Assembly: GCF_032452875.1 (NCBI RefSeq)
Contig: NC_083869.1
Span: 123,448,001-123,512,000 of the forward strand
Length of the DNA stretch: 64,000 bases
DNA from: Bos javanicus
Lineage: Eukaryota > Chordata > Mammalia > Artiodactyla > Bovidae
Direction of reading: 5' to 3'
Made by a program: the position numbers and the translations under genes
The notes under the pieces: model-generated
Told to the model about the DNA's origin: nothing
The model's input: only the letters and a program-made list of their open reading frames with translations
Databases searched by the model: none
Part shown: in pieces, positions 1 to 10,482 of the stretch
Position numbering within the stretch: the first letter of the stretch is position 1
Layout of the letters: each line of letters opens with the position of its first letter

Positions 1-302
1 TCAGTCCTCCCAATGAATAGTCATGGTTGGTTTCCTTTAGGATTGACTGGTTTGGCCTCCTTGCAGTCCAAGGGACTCTCAAGAGTCTTCTCCAACACCA
101 CAGTTCAAAAGCAACAATTCTTCGGCACTCACCTTTCTTTATAGTCCAAATCTCACATCCATACATGACTACTGGAAAAACCATAGCCTTGACAAGATGG
201 ACCTTTGTTGGCAAAGTAATGTCTCTGCTTTTTAATATACTATCTAGGTTGGTCATAACTTTTCTTCCAAGGAGCAGGAGTCTTTTAATTTCATGGCTGA
301 AG

Positions 303-1463
303 TCAACATCTGCAGTGATTTTGAAGCCCAACAAAATCTGTCAGTATTCCCATTGTTTCCCCATCTATCTGCAATGAAATGATGGGACCAGATGCCATGA
401 TCTTAGTTTTCTGAATCTTGAGTTTTAAGCCAGCTTTTTCACTCTCCTGCTTCACTTTCATCAAGAGGCCCTTTAGTTCTTCTTCACTTTCTGCCATAAG
501 GATGGTGTCATCTGCATATCTGAGGTTATTAATGTTTCTCCTGGGCATCTTGATTCCAGCTTGTGCTTCATCCAGCCCCGCATTTTGCATGCTGTACTCT
601 ACATATTAGTTAAATAAACAGGATGACAATATACAACCTTGATGTACTCCTTTCCCAATTTTGAACGAGCCTGTTGTTCCATGTCCAGTCCTAACTGTTG
701 CTTTTTGACCTGCAAACAGGTTTCTCAGGAGGTAGGTAAGATAGTCTGGTATTCCCATCTATTTAAGAATTTTCCACAGTGTGTTGTGATCCACAGTCAG
801 AGGATTTAGTGTAGTCAATGAAGCAGAAGTAGGTGTTTTTCTGGAATTCTCTTGCTTTTTCTATGATGCAGTGGATTTTGGCAATTTGTTCTCTGGTTCC
901 TCTGCCTTTTCTAAATCCAGCTTGAACATCTGGAAGTACTTGGTTCATGTACTACTGAAGCCTGGCTTGGAGAATTTTGAGCATTACTTTGCTAGTGTGT
1001 GAGATGAATACAATTGTGTGGTAGTTTGAGCATTCTTTGGCATTGCCTTTCTTTGGGGTTGGAATGAAAACTGACCTTTTCCAGTCCTGTGGCCACTGCT
1101 GAGTTTTCCAAATTTGCTGGCATGTTGAGTGCAGCACTTCCACAGCATCATCTTTCAGGATTTGGAATAGCTCAACTGGAATTCCATCACCTCACTAGCT
1201 TTGTTCATAGTGATTCTTCCTAAGGCCCACTTGACTTTGCACTCCTGAATGTCTGGCTCTAGGTGAGCGATCACACCATCGTGATTATCTGGGTCATGAT
1301 GATCTTTTTTGTACAGTTCTTCTGTGCATTCTTGCCACCTCTTCTTAATATCTTCTGCTTCTGTTAGGTCCATGCCATTTCTGTCCTTTTTTGAGCCCAT
1401 CTTTGCATGAAATGTTCCCTTGGTATCTCTGTTTTTCTTGAAGAGATCTGTAGTCTTTCCCAT
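303..1463 (-). pseudogene. BovB reverse transcriptase domain, decayed
   Basis: Minus-strand open segments at 1463-1155, 1143-952, 948-763 and 590-303 carry successive parts of the BovB reverse transcriptase. Recognisable blocks are VQAGFRKGRGT, FIDYTK (motif A region) and NLRYADDTILMAESEEEL (motif C, with the catalytic YADD). Compared with the copy at 11.7-13.0 kb, the block after FIDY is altered (KSSDCGSQH against KAFDCVDHN). At least three frame breaks separate the segments. It is a dead remnant, useful for relative dating only. Confidence 0.85.
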
Positions 1464-1485
1464 TCTATTGTTTTCCTATTTCTTT

Positions 1486-2493
1486 TCACTGATCACTGAG
1501 GAAGGCTTTCTTATCTCTCCTTGCTATTCTTGGGAACTCTGCATTCAAATGGGTATATCTTTCCTCTTCTCCTTTGCCTTTCATGTCTCTTCTGTTCACA
1601 GCTATTTGTAAGACCTCCTCAGACAACCATTCTGCTTTTTTGCATTTCTTTTTCTTGGGGATGATCTTGATCCCTGTCTCCTCTACAATGTCACGAACCT
1701 CTGTCCATAGTTCTTCAGGCACTCTGTCTGTCAGATCTAATCCCTTAAATCTATTTGTCACTTTCACTGTATAATCATAAGGGATTTGATTTAGGTCATA
1801 CCTGAATGGTCTAGTGGTTTTCCCCACTTTCTTCAATTTAAGTCTGAATTTGGCAATAAGGAGTTCATGATCTGAGCCACAGTCAGCTCCCAGTCTTCTG
1901 TTTGCTAACTGCATAGAGCTTCTCCATCTTTAGCTGCAAAGAATATAATCAGCCTGATTTCGGTGTTGGCGATCTGGTGATGTCCATGTGTAGAGTCTTC
2001 TCTTGTGTTGTTGGAAGAGGGTGTTTGCTATGACCAGTGCGTTCTCTTGGCAAAACTCTGTTAGCCTTTGTCCTACTTCATTCCACATTCCAAGGCCAAA
2101 CTTGCCTGTTACTCCAGGTGTTTCTTGACTTCCTACTTTTGCATTCCAGTCCCCTATAATGAAAAGGACATCTTTTTTGGGTGTTAGTTCTGAAAGGTCT
2201 TGTAGGTCTTCATGGAACCGTTCAGCTTCAGCTTCTTCAGAGTTAGTGGTCGGGGCATAGACTTGGATTACTGTGATATTGAATGGTTTGCCTTGGAAAT
2301 GAACAGAGATCATTCTGTTGTTTTTGAGATTGCATCCAAGTACTGCATTTCGGACTCTTTTGTTGACTATGATGGCTAACCCATTTCTTCTAAGGGATTC
2401 CTGTGCACAGTAATAGATATAATGTTCACCTGAGTTAAATTCACCCATTTCTGTCCATTTTAATTCACTGATTCCTAAAATGTTGATGTTCAC
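1486..2493 (-). pseudogene. BovB endonuclease domain, decayed
   Basis: Two consecutive minus-strand open segments (2493-1930 and 1914-1486) together cover an exonuclease-endonuclease-phosphatase type domain that nicks target DNA for target-primed reverse transcription. Visible family motifs are SELKWTEMG near the start (the metal-binding glutamate), GDWNAKVG about 115 residues in, ADYILCS at the end of the first segment, and GSDHELL early in the second (the catalytic Asp-His pair). A stop separates the two segments near 1915-1929. The domain order and motif spacing fit RTE elements. No function is expected in this copy. Confidence 0.85.
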
Positions 2494-2655
2494 TCTTGCA
2501 TCTCCTGTTTGACCACTTTCAATTTGCCTTGATTTATGGACCTAACATTCCAGGTTCCTATGAAATATTGCTATTTACAGCATTAGACATTGCTTCCATC
2601 ACCAGTCACATCCACAGTTGGGTGTTGTTTTTACTTTGGCTCCATCCCTTCATTC

Positions 2656-2959
2656 TTTCTGATAACTCTAAATCAACACCAACTGCCTGTGGGGCCTCTG
2701 GCCCTCCACCAAGATGGGGGGGATCCCAAAGGAGGAGCAGTGCCTCCTGTTCCTCTTTGTGACCTTGGCATGGTCTTCCCTGTCCTGGACCACAGCTTCC
2801 CCACTGGCAAAATGTGAGCGTTGAACCTGATGCTTAGAGGGATGGAAAGTGTTAGTCACTTTGAGCCCTTAACCTTCCTGAAATGTTCAGGGACTGAGGA
2901 AAGATGGGGAGGGGAGGATGAGCAGAGTGGGGTCATAGGTGAACCACAGCTCACAGATG
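2656..2959. other. Unassigned spacer
   Basis: Mixed-composition DNA between BovB and a MIR. I recognise no repeat family and see no convincing exon. Confidence 0.4.
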
Positions 2960-3141
2960 GTCACGGGGAGACAGGCATCGTCCTAAGTGGCCCATGCAGA
3001 TCTACTCAGTCGGTCCCCACACCAGCAACCTGAGATGGACACTATCCCCATTTCCTGAGATGGAAACTGAGGCACAGGGAGGTGTGTTGTGGCCAGAACA
3101 CTGTCCTAGGAGATAGTGACAGATGTGGACCCTTGATTTCT
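2960..3141 (+). repeat. MIR SINE remnant
   Basis: The core 'cccatttcctgagatggaaa' followed by 'ctgaggcacagggagg' is the hallmark of mammalian MIR. It is diverged and is cut on the right by a younger Bov-tA insertion. Confidence 0.65.
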
Positions 3142-3152
3142 TGGATGACCTT

Positions 3153-3357
3153 GTGTTAGTGGTTCAGTCATGTCCAACACTTTGCGACCCCATGGACTGT
3201 AGCCCACCAGGCTCCTCTGTCCATGAAGCTTTCTAGTCAAGAATACTGGAGTGGGTTGCCACTCCCTTCTCTAGGGGATCTTCCTGACCCAAGGATGAAA
3301 CCCAGGATCTCCGGCCTTGCAGGCAGCTTCTTTACCGTCCAAGCCACCAGGGAAGCC
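3153..3357 (-). mobile_element. Bov-tA SINE with 11-bp target duplication
   Basis: The minus-strand copy reads from the Bov-A body (gactgtagcccaccaggctc) to the tRNA-derived head (gccaccagggaagcc). The direct repeats tggatgacctt at 3142-3152 and 3358-3368 delimit the insertion. Confidence 0.95.
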
Positions 3358-3469
3358 TGGATGACCTTAGGGGTGGTCAAGGAAGGAAGTGGGGAAAATG
3401 GAAACAGAAATGATTGAGGCTTTCTGTGGCCAGGAGCTGCTGGTGTCCTAACATGCAGTCTTACATCCT

Positions 3470-3605
3470 CAGGATATTCCCCTGAGCCTTGTCACAGTCA
3501 AGGAACTGCTGCCCAGAGAGGTTTAGACACTTGCTTAATATCACACAGTAAGTTTGTGGCAAAAACAGGATTCAAGCCCAGGTCCTTCTGATTTTTTTTA
3601 CCCCT
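3470..3605 (+). repeat. MIR SINE remnant
   Basis: The blocks 'ctgcccagagaggtttagac', 'tcacacagtaagt' and 'ggattcaagcccaggtcctt' appear in MIR order. Confidence 0.7.
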
Positions 3606-4375
3606 TATAGGCTGCTTTGGGGGTTAGTTCATTCCCACCTGCTGAAGGAAGGCTGAGCTGATGGTGGGGTACATCTAGTGGTCAGCCACAAAGTGCTGTT
3701 GGCCAACAGCCAGAGAAGGATACCCGGGAAGAGGGGGCAGGGCAACCTTAGGCCCCCTGTGACTTGTGGTCAGAGGGTTCAGCTCAAGATTGGTCAGTGA
3801 CAGTGAGAGTTTGATGTGTGATGCAGGGAACCCAAAGCCAGTGCTTTGTGACAACCTAGAGCGATGGAGTGGAGAGGGATGTGGTAGGGGGATAAAAAGG
3901 GAGGGGACTCATGTTGATGTATGGCAAAAACCATCACAATATTGGTAAAGTAATTATCCTCCACTTAAGGAAAAAATAGACTGGATAGTAAGAAGGCAGG
4001 GGCGGCTTGGAGACTCAGGGGGTCGAGCAACTCAGGGAAAGGGTGGACACAGAGTTTGCCTGCAGGATCAGCTCAGGGATGTGGGGCATGCTGGGAGGTG
4101 AGGCAGCAGGACCAGGGAGAAAGCTGGTGGGGCTGGCAGGCGAACAGTCCTAGAAACTGGGGTTTCTGGGTCTTCCCAAGCAGTCTCCGGCTTCCCCTTG
4201 GCCTTGCCCACTTGACAATGGTACTCCTAGAGGCTAGAGGTAACCTTTAAACTCTCTCAGCTCTCAGCCCTCCAGGGCCCCCCTTACACTCAGAAGAAAA
4301 GCTGGACCTCCAGGCATAGTCCACATGCCACTCATCATGTGCCCAACTGCCCCCCTAGACCACCCTGTGACCCTG
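3606..4375. other. Unassigned spacer
   Basis: About 770 bases of moderately GC-rich DNA with no repeat family I can name and no supported exon. Short frames of about 60 codons have no recognisable domain. Confidence 0.4.
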
Positions 4376-4975
4376 TCCTCCGGCTTCCTCCCTCGCTCAC
4401 CAAGCTCCAGACACACTGAGCTCCTGCTGTTGCTCATACAAGCTAAGCCCATTCTGGCTTCAGGGTCTTTGCCCTTGGCTGTCCCCTCTGCCAGGAACAG
4501 GGCTTCCCAAGTGGCTCAGTGGGTAAAGAATCCACCTGCAAGTGGATCCAGTGCAAAGGAGATGCAGGAGACGCTGGTTCAATCCCTGGGTCGGGAAGAT
4601 CCCCTGGAGGAGGGCATGGCAACCCACTCCAGTATTCTTGCCTGGATGACTGAAGCAACTGAACCTGAATGCATTGCCAGGAACATGCTTCCCTCTGCTG
4701 TAACCAGGGCTTGTCCCTTCACTTCGTTCAGGTCTCTGCTCAGATGTCCCCTAAAATGTCACCCACCCCAGGATATCATTCTCTGCCCCACCCTGTTTTA
4801 TTTTTCTGCACAGCACTTATCAGCCCTGACATTATTTAGAAATGTATTTGTTTATCACTTGTCCCCTCCCCACCTTACACACTACAGCAGGAGCTCCACA
4901 AGGGGAGGGACACAGACTGTTCTGTTCCCTGCTGTGGCCTCAGACAGGACAGCACCTGGCATGCAGTAAGCAAGT
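4376..4975 (+). repeat. L2 LINE 3' portion, split by a SINE
   Basis: The blocks 'cagggtctttgcccttggct', 'tcaggtctctgctcagatgt', 'accctgttttatttttctgc' and 'cagcacctggcatgcagtaa' follow the order of the L2 3' end on the plus strand. The Bov-tA at 4500-4674 interrupts it at the 'ctgccaggaaca' block. Confidence 0.8.
4500..4674 (+). mobile_element. Bov-tA SINE nested in L2, internally deleted
   Basis: The copy starts with the tRNA-like head (ggcttcccaagtggctcag). It runs to 'cagtattcttgcctgg', then skips most of the last third of the element to 'atgactgaagcaactgaa'. The target duplication tgccaggaaca is at 4489-4499 and 4675-4685. Confidence 0.93.
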
Positions 4976-5180
4976 AACTGCCCAAGTTCAAATCCTGGCC
5001 TCTTCACTCTCTTGCGGTGTGACTGGATCCTTGTCCTCTGTAAGCTCACTGTGCCCCATGTGTAAAAGCGACCTAATAATCATGCCAGCTCACTTGGGGG
5101 TTGTGAAGTTACCAGAGTGGATGCAGCAAGGAGCCAACTATGGGGCCTGGCACTTAGGATACACTCCAGAGATGAGAGTT
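4976..5180 (+). repeat. MIR SINE remnant
   Basis: Nearly full-length MIR order: 'agttcaaatcctggcctctt', 'gtgtgactgg', 'cccatgtgtaaaagcgacct', 'gggttgtgaag', 'ggggcctggcacttaggata'. Confidence 0.7.
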
Positions 5181-5235
5181 ACTGCTACTGCTGTTGTTAT
5201 AACAGTAGCAAGGAAGGGGTCTGCACGCAGTGATA

Positions 5236-5900
5236 GTGTCTATTCATTCATTGGTCCATGCCCTCCATAAACCCATATTGACACATCTGCTCTCAGATGC
5301 TGAGAACACAGTCAGGCCTGGAAAGGGTCACAGTAAAGTAGAGGGAAGACTCGGGGGATAAAGAATAACGGACCATGTGTGGAGACAGAGATGGGGTCAT
5401 TGGGGGAGACATAATGTTATGAAGGATCAATTTCACAGAGAAGGGTGTTTTGATGGCTGGGTCTTGAGGAGTGAGTAAGAGTTCGCCAGGCTGACGGGGA
5501 GGGAAGGCAGAGGGAAAGGCACTGCAAAAATGGGGAGGGGGTTTTTTCTTGCATGGTGTGTTCTTGGCTAATGTCTGTTACTCTGCATGGCTGGTGAAGG
5601 GGTTTGGATCATGATCCAGGAACAGCACGGAGCCTGGGAAGAATTTCCAGCAGGAGGAACCCAGTCAATTTTATGCTGTGGAGGATCATTCCAGGGCAGA
5701 GTGGAGGGCAGGCTGGAGAGAAGGTGCTTGAGGGCAGAGACACTGTCAGTGCACAGAGCTGGGGCATGAGGGGGTGGCAGTCAGCCAGAGGACCAGGGAG
5801 GAGCCCAGTGGTGAGGATGAGGCCCAGGTCAACTCAGAAAAAGCAGCCAGGCCAAGGGGCTTCACGTGGAAGTGTCTGAGTTGCAGAATTCAGCTCCTTC
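5236..5900 (-). repeat. L2 LINE, reverse orientation
   Basis: Starts with the reverse-complement L2 tail (tattcattcattgg) and continues with diverged L2 blocks such as 'gagtaagagttcgccaggct' and 'ggcagagggaaaggcactgc'. Internal boundaries are uncertain. Confidence 0.6.
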
Positions 5901-6370
5901 AACTCCCAGATAACATCAGATCCTCCGTTGTGGCCAGAGCTGGGATGACAGTGACTGTGAAGTCAGAGAGCCAAGATGCCCCTACAGTCAGCAGAATATC
6001 CCCCCTCACAGGCCACGGGAATGTCAGGAAGCAGTGTTCTATTGAGTGCAACCACTGCAGAGAAACCTGACAAGACTAGAGAAGTTTGCTCTTCCAGAAA
6101 GCCACAGGGAGACACATTTGTTTCCATGACACATTCATACTTTTCAAGAGACAATGTGATTGTTTTCCTAATTTTGCTCTGGAAAGCAATGAATGGAAGA
6201 TTTCACCTGCTGTGACAGCCTCTCCCTCCCTCAGGCACTAAACAATGGAAGAAGCTTCCAGGCCCAGCTCATGGGTGCCTGAAATTCCATCACTGGAGCG
6301 TCATTTCTTTGGCTTGCAGTTTTGTCCTTTGTAAAAATGCAAATGCCTGCACTGCAAGAGGTATTCAACA
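5901..6370. other. Unassigned spacer
   Basis: No repeat recognised with confidence. It may be the 5' continuation of a neighbouring L2, but I cannot align it. Confidence 0.35.
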
Positions 6371-6498
6371 TAAATAACTTCTGTTCATTTACTCCACAAA
6401 TATTTACCAGGTCCCTTCTCTAAACCAGGCAGGGGCTAGAGGCTGCAAATAGAGAAATTAATTAAGGCTCAGTCCATACTTTCAAGGAACTCACAAGC

Positions 6499-6513
6499 TG
6501 TGTGTGTGTGTGT
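6499..6513 (+). repeat. Short (GT)n microsatellite
   Basis: About seven GT units after 'caagctgt'. Confidence 0.8.
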
Positions 6514-6642
6514 ATCTATATTTGGGCAGGGCAGACATGGCAATCTAACTGTAACAGTCTTGCAAACGATGTGATGGTGGTGGGTAAAAGATTCCGGGGA
6601 ATCCACAGTACGCATGACCCAATTATGTGCTGCTCAAGGTTA

Positions 6643-6868
6643 TGTGCTGTGTGCTGAGTGACTTCAGTCGTGTCCAACTCTTTGCGACTCTATGGACTGT
6701 AGCCCACCAGGCTCCTCTGTTCATGGGATTCTCCAGGCAAGAATACGGGAGTGGGTTGCAGTGCCCTCCTCCAGAGGATCATTCTGACTCAGGGATGAAA
6801 CCTGCGTCTCTTAAGTCTCCTGCATTGGCAGGTGGGTTCTTTACCACTAGTGCCACCTGGGAAGCCCA
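6643..6868 (-). mobile_element. Bov-tA SINE nested in L2
   Basis: Full-length minus-strand Bov-tA ending in the head 'tgccacctgggaagccc'. Imperfect target duplication ctcaaggtta (6633-6642) and ctcagggtta (6869-6878). Confidence 0.93.
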
Positions 6869-7000
6869 CTCAGGGTTACACTAGGAATCTAACATGTCAT
6901 GGAAGAAGAGAATTCCAGCTGGAGGGGTGTACAACCAAGGCAAATGGATGGAGTCATGAACCAGGGTGGTGGGGTATTGGGGATTCCAAGCTTCTTAGCA

Positions 7001-7524
7001 GCTTGGGACACAAGATAGAACATGGAAGATGGGACTGGCGCAGCAGAGAGGGCTCCTCACTGATTGGATGAAATTACTCATCTCAGGTGGCAGGGCGTCT
7101 GTCACAGTTCTTTGCTGCCGCCCCAACTTCCATCTCACCTCCTCCCACCACGGCCACCACATTGTCCTCTGGGAAACTGCCACACTCAGCTCCAGAGGTG
7201 GGAACTGATTGGCTTAAGCCGTCGGCCCTTCATCCTGCCAGTACGTGATTGGCTCAAGGCGGGTCACAAGACCCAGCTCAGGCCAATGAGATGTAAAGTG
7301 TTTGCCAAGGAGTTGAGGGAATGGGTCTGGGGGAAGGATCTTCTTGTCTTCTCTGAGAGAATGCCCATAAGGCACTCATACTTTCATTTTGGCTCCAGGG
7401 AGTGAGGGTGAGAGGGACCAGGGTTGAAGGAAACAGCGAAGGAGAAAATGTCAGCGAAATGGAACTGGGCCGGACCAACATTTGAGGGTCTCAGTTTCCT
7501 GAGTCAGCAAATTTCCACAGTTGT
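7001..7524. other. Unassigned segment with repeated CCAAT-type boxes
   Basis: Holds three inverted or direct CCAAT boxes (gattgg at 7207 and 7248, ccaatgag at 7283) in a block 'gattggctcaaggcgggtca'. That block resembles 41607-41655 in this window. Probably an old interspersed repeat of a family I cannot name, rather than a promoter. Confidence 0.4.
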
Positions 7525-7535
7525 TTAACTGGTTT

Positions 7536-7961
7536 TGGGGGGTTTCCCTCATAGATCAGTTCGTAAAGAATCTGCCTGCAATGCAGAAGACCTGGGTTCG
7601 ATCCCTGGGTTGGGAAGATCCCCTGGAGAAGGGAAAGGCGACCCACTCCAGTATTCTGGCCTGGAGAATTCCATGAACTATACAGTCCATGGGGTCACAA
7701 AGAGTCGGACACTCTTTGAAAGTCAGACTGAGCGACTTTTAAATCAAACCAAATCAGATCTTTCCAGATGTTTGCTGTTGTAAACAACACAATGATTCAC
7801 ATATAGACGCATATGCATATCACCTTTGCTCTTCTCGAGAAGGAAATGACAACCCACTCCAGTATTCTTGCCTGGAGAATCCCATGGACAGAGGAGCCTG
7901 GCGGGCTACAGTCTATGGGATCGCAAAGAGCTGGACATGACTGAGCGACTAACACTTTCAC
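7536..7961 (+). mobile_element. Composite SINE: Bov-tA, 100-bp spacer, Bov-A monomer
   Basis: A complete plus-strand Bov-tA (about 7538-7738) is followed by about 100 bases of spacer and then a lone Bov-A unit (about 7838-7961). A single 11-bp direct repeat, ttaactggttt, flanks the whole 426-bp block at 7525-7535 and 7962-7972. This indicates one insertion event of a dimeric element rather than two. The spacer does not look like the usual short spacer of Bov-A2 dimers. Confidence 0.85.
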
Positions 7962-7972
7962 TTAACTGGTTT

Positions 7973-8615
7973 ATTGCTACTTTCAAATGAAAATTTCCTA
8001 ACCGGGGCAGGGCATTTCTGGAGGACAGAGTTGAGTAGGAGCAGCCAGGAGGTGCCTTGACCTGGGGTGGGATGCAGTGGTCAACTCCCTTCCCTTTTGG
8101 TTTCATCTCCATGCAAAGTTCTTATGAGTTGAGATCTTTCTTCAGAAAACACCCTCTGATCCTTACATTTGCCCTGGCTCCTGCATGGTAAGTCCTGGTG
8201 AGATGACTGGGTTCTATTCCAACCTAGCCCCCTACCTGACTGTGGATCCCAGGGCAGTTGCATCCCTTCTCTGGGCTTCTGTTTAACTCATCTACCAGCT
8301 CCCAGACTGAGCTCCCCAAGAGCAGATGTGGTGGGCAAGCCAGCCCTGTAGTCCCTGAGCCCAAGACAAGCCTAGCCTAGAACAGGTGTCTGTGGGGCTA
8401 ATGACCAATCAGTGTGGGAGATGCACTTCCTGTTCTAACCTCCCAGGTCAGGGCAATGTGTGATGCTGATGTGAACACTTCCTATGTCAATTCCAAAAGC
8501 TTGGTGGAGACCTTAGCCCCATGCTAGGGCAGGAGAAAGAGATTGAGCATCCAGACGGTATGTTGGAGGTGTCAGCTTATGTGGAACTTCTAGTACAACC
8601 ACAGTTAGACTAGAG
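7973..8615. other. Unassigned spacer
   Basis: About 640 bases with no recognised repeat and no supported exon. Confidence 0.4.
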
Positions 8616-8618
8616 TCT

Positions 8619-8683
8619 AACGGGAGTCTTTTGCATTGCAGGCAGATTCTTGACCAACTGAGCTATCAAAATCACCCCAAAGC
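8619..8683 (-). mobile_element. Bov-tA head fragment
   Basis: Only the tRNA-derived part is present ('ttgcattgcaggcagattct' to 'caactgagctatca'). The rest is missing. Confidence 0.7.
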
Positions 8684-8756
8684 TCAGCCATTTACTTTCC
8701 AGCTGCATATGACATGGGTAGTTAAGCTCTGGGACTTTCTCCTCAACCTGCATATT

Positions 8757-8797
8757 GGTGTGTGCGTGCGTGTGTGTGTGTGTGTGTGTGTATGTGT
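8757..8797 (+). repeat. (TG)n microsatellite with CG interruptions
   Basis: An alternating purine-pyrimidine tract of about 40 bases with GTGCGTGCGT near its start. It is a potential Z-DNA former. Confidence 0.9.
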
Positions 8798-9477
8798 TGA
8801 GGCCAGGACAGAGGACAGTGGTCAAATGGACCCCTGCCAGAGGACAGACTCAAAGGATGGGGTGAACCAATGGCGGATACCCCAGAGCTGCTGCTCAGCT
8901 TTGGTGGTGTGGACCACACCTTAGAGTCCTTGGAGGGAGAGAGGACCCATGTCTATATTCATGGCAAAAGCAGAGAAGGCGTGTTGGGGGAGACCCCCTG
9001 GAGGTGGGTCAGGTTCCCGAGGACTGAACTTTCAATCTCATGCCTGTCTCCAGCCTTCCTAGGACTGGGGCTTCTCTCTTCAGGGCAGATAGGAAGAAGA
9101 GAAATACAGAGAGTGAGAGCCTGGGATGGGGCACATTGACCTTGAGAGGGTTATAAGGTTAAAGAAGAGTCATCACAAGACATCACTCACTCACTCGTTA
9201 ATTCATTCATTAGTGTTTTTAATCCTGGGATTTGTAGTTAGTAGTCAGGGAAATGGATAACATGTAATTACACAAAAGTAAAGATTACATCGAATTACCT
9301 TATTTTATATTATATTATAATAAGGGTTACAAAGAGGGGTGTGATGAGGAGTCAATTGTAGATGATTAAAAGAAGTGCAACAGAGGTGGCTGAAGAGGTA
9401 GGGTTGGAGGAAGAGTTAACTGACACTCATCCTTGCCTGTATCCTAATCCTCACAATAACCCAGCAGGTCAGCAATC
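8798..9477. other. Unassigned spacer, possibly an L2 scrap
   Basis: About 9185-9300 begins with 'ttaattcattcattag', which could be a reverse L2 tail, but the match fades quickly. No exon supported. Confidence 0.35.
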
Positions 9478-10228
9478 TAAAGATGTCAATTAAGAGGCAG
9501 AGATTGTCAGGTTGGATCAAAATGGATACAACTACATGCCATCTACACAAGAAAAGCACTTTAAATACAAAGACATATAGGTTAAAAGTAAAAGGTTGGA
9601 AAAAGATGTACTGTGTAAGCATCAATCAAAAGAAACCTAAAGTGGCTATATATTAGCATCAGTGTATGTTTCAGAGAAAATGCTATGACTAGGGATAGAG
9701 AGATAATTCTGTGATGACAAAGAAGCCAATTCATTAGGAAGACATCCAATCCCAAATGTTTATGAAACTAACAGAACTTCAAAATACATGAAACAAAAAC
9801 TGATGGAACTACAAGGGAGATACATAAATTCAAATTATAGTAAGAGATTTCAATATTTCTCTTTCAAAATTAATAGAAAAGTACACAGAAAATCAGTAAG
9901 AATTTAGGTTTGAACAACACAATCAACCTGACCTAACAACAGAATACATATCCTTTCAAATGCATGTGGATCATTTACCTAGATCATAGTCGAGACCATA
10001 AAAATGTCTCAACGAGTTTAAAAGGATTCAAGCAATATAAGCATGCTCTCTGACTACAATATAGAATTGAATTAGAAATTAATAACTGTGAAAAGTCTCT
10101 AGAAAATCGCTATTTGGAAATGAAATAAAACATTTCTAAATAGCTTATAGGTCCAATAAGAAATCAAAAGAGGAATTAGAAAGTATTTTGAGCTGAATGG
10201 AAATTAAACACAACACAATGAAATTTGG

Positions 10229-10482
10229 GCATGAGTGCTCAGTTGCTTCAGTTATGTCCAACTCTTTGTGTCCTTATGGACTATAGCCCTGTCTGACTCT
10301 TTGCAACTTTATGGACTATATATATAGTCTGCCAGGCTCCTCTGTCCACGGAATTCTCCAGGTGAGAATACTGGAGTGGGTAGCCATTCCCTTCTCCAGG
10401 GGGTCTTCCTGACCCAGGGATCGAACAAGACTATCCCACATTGCAGGCAGATTCTTTACCATCTGAGCTACTAAGGAAGCCC
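10229..10482 (-). mobile_element. Bov-tA SINE nested in L1, with internal duplication
   Basis: Minus-strand Bov-tA ending in the head 'tgagctactaaggaagcccc'. The part near the element's 3' end is present twice: 10254-10289 and 10290-10320 both carry 'gactctttg...atggactata'. This makes the copy about 35 bases too long. Confidence 0.9.

Larger units (their letters stand above)
1..2655 (-). mobile_element. BovB (RTE clade) LINE, minus strand, continues past left edge
   Basis: BovB is the non-LTR retrotransposon typical of ruminants; it encodes an apurinic-like endonuclease and a reverse transcriptase and also mobilises the Bov SINEs. Read on the minus strand, this copy runs from a 5' part near 2655 through the endonuclease (about 2493-1486) and reverse transcriptase (about 1463-300) towards the C-terminal part, whose 3' end lies outside the window. 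It is the longest BovB here and the only one that still has the endonuclease. Several stops and frameshifts break the frame near 1920, 1475, 1150, 950 and 600-760, so it cannot make the full protein. The right boundary is where BovB-like sequence gives way to unique DNA near 2655. Confidence 0.92.
6371..7000 (-). repeat. L2 LINE, reverse orientation, split by a SINE
   Basis: The L2 reverse-complement tail (tttactccacaaatatttac) and 'tttcaaggaactcacaagct' precede the nested Bov-tA. L2-like 'gaattccagctggagg...aaggcaaatgg' resumes after it. Confidence 0.6.

Noticed and set aside
7200..7290. CCAAT-box promoter
   Set aside because: A similar box arrangement at 41.6 kb points to an old interspersed repeat. 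No start-site signals or exon follow.
7538..7600. tRNA gene
   Set aside because: The tRNA-like heads of Bov-tA SINEs (cagttcgtaaagaatctgcc and similar) are SINE promoters without an intact cloverleaf, so they are not tRNA genes.
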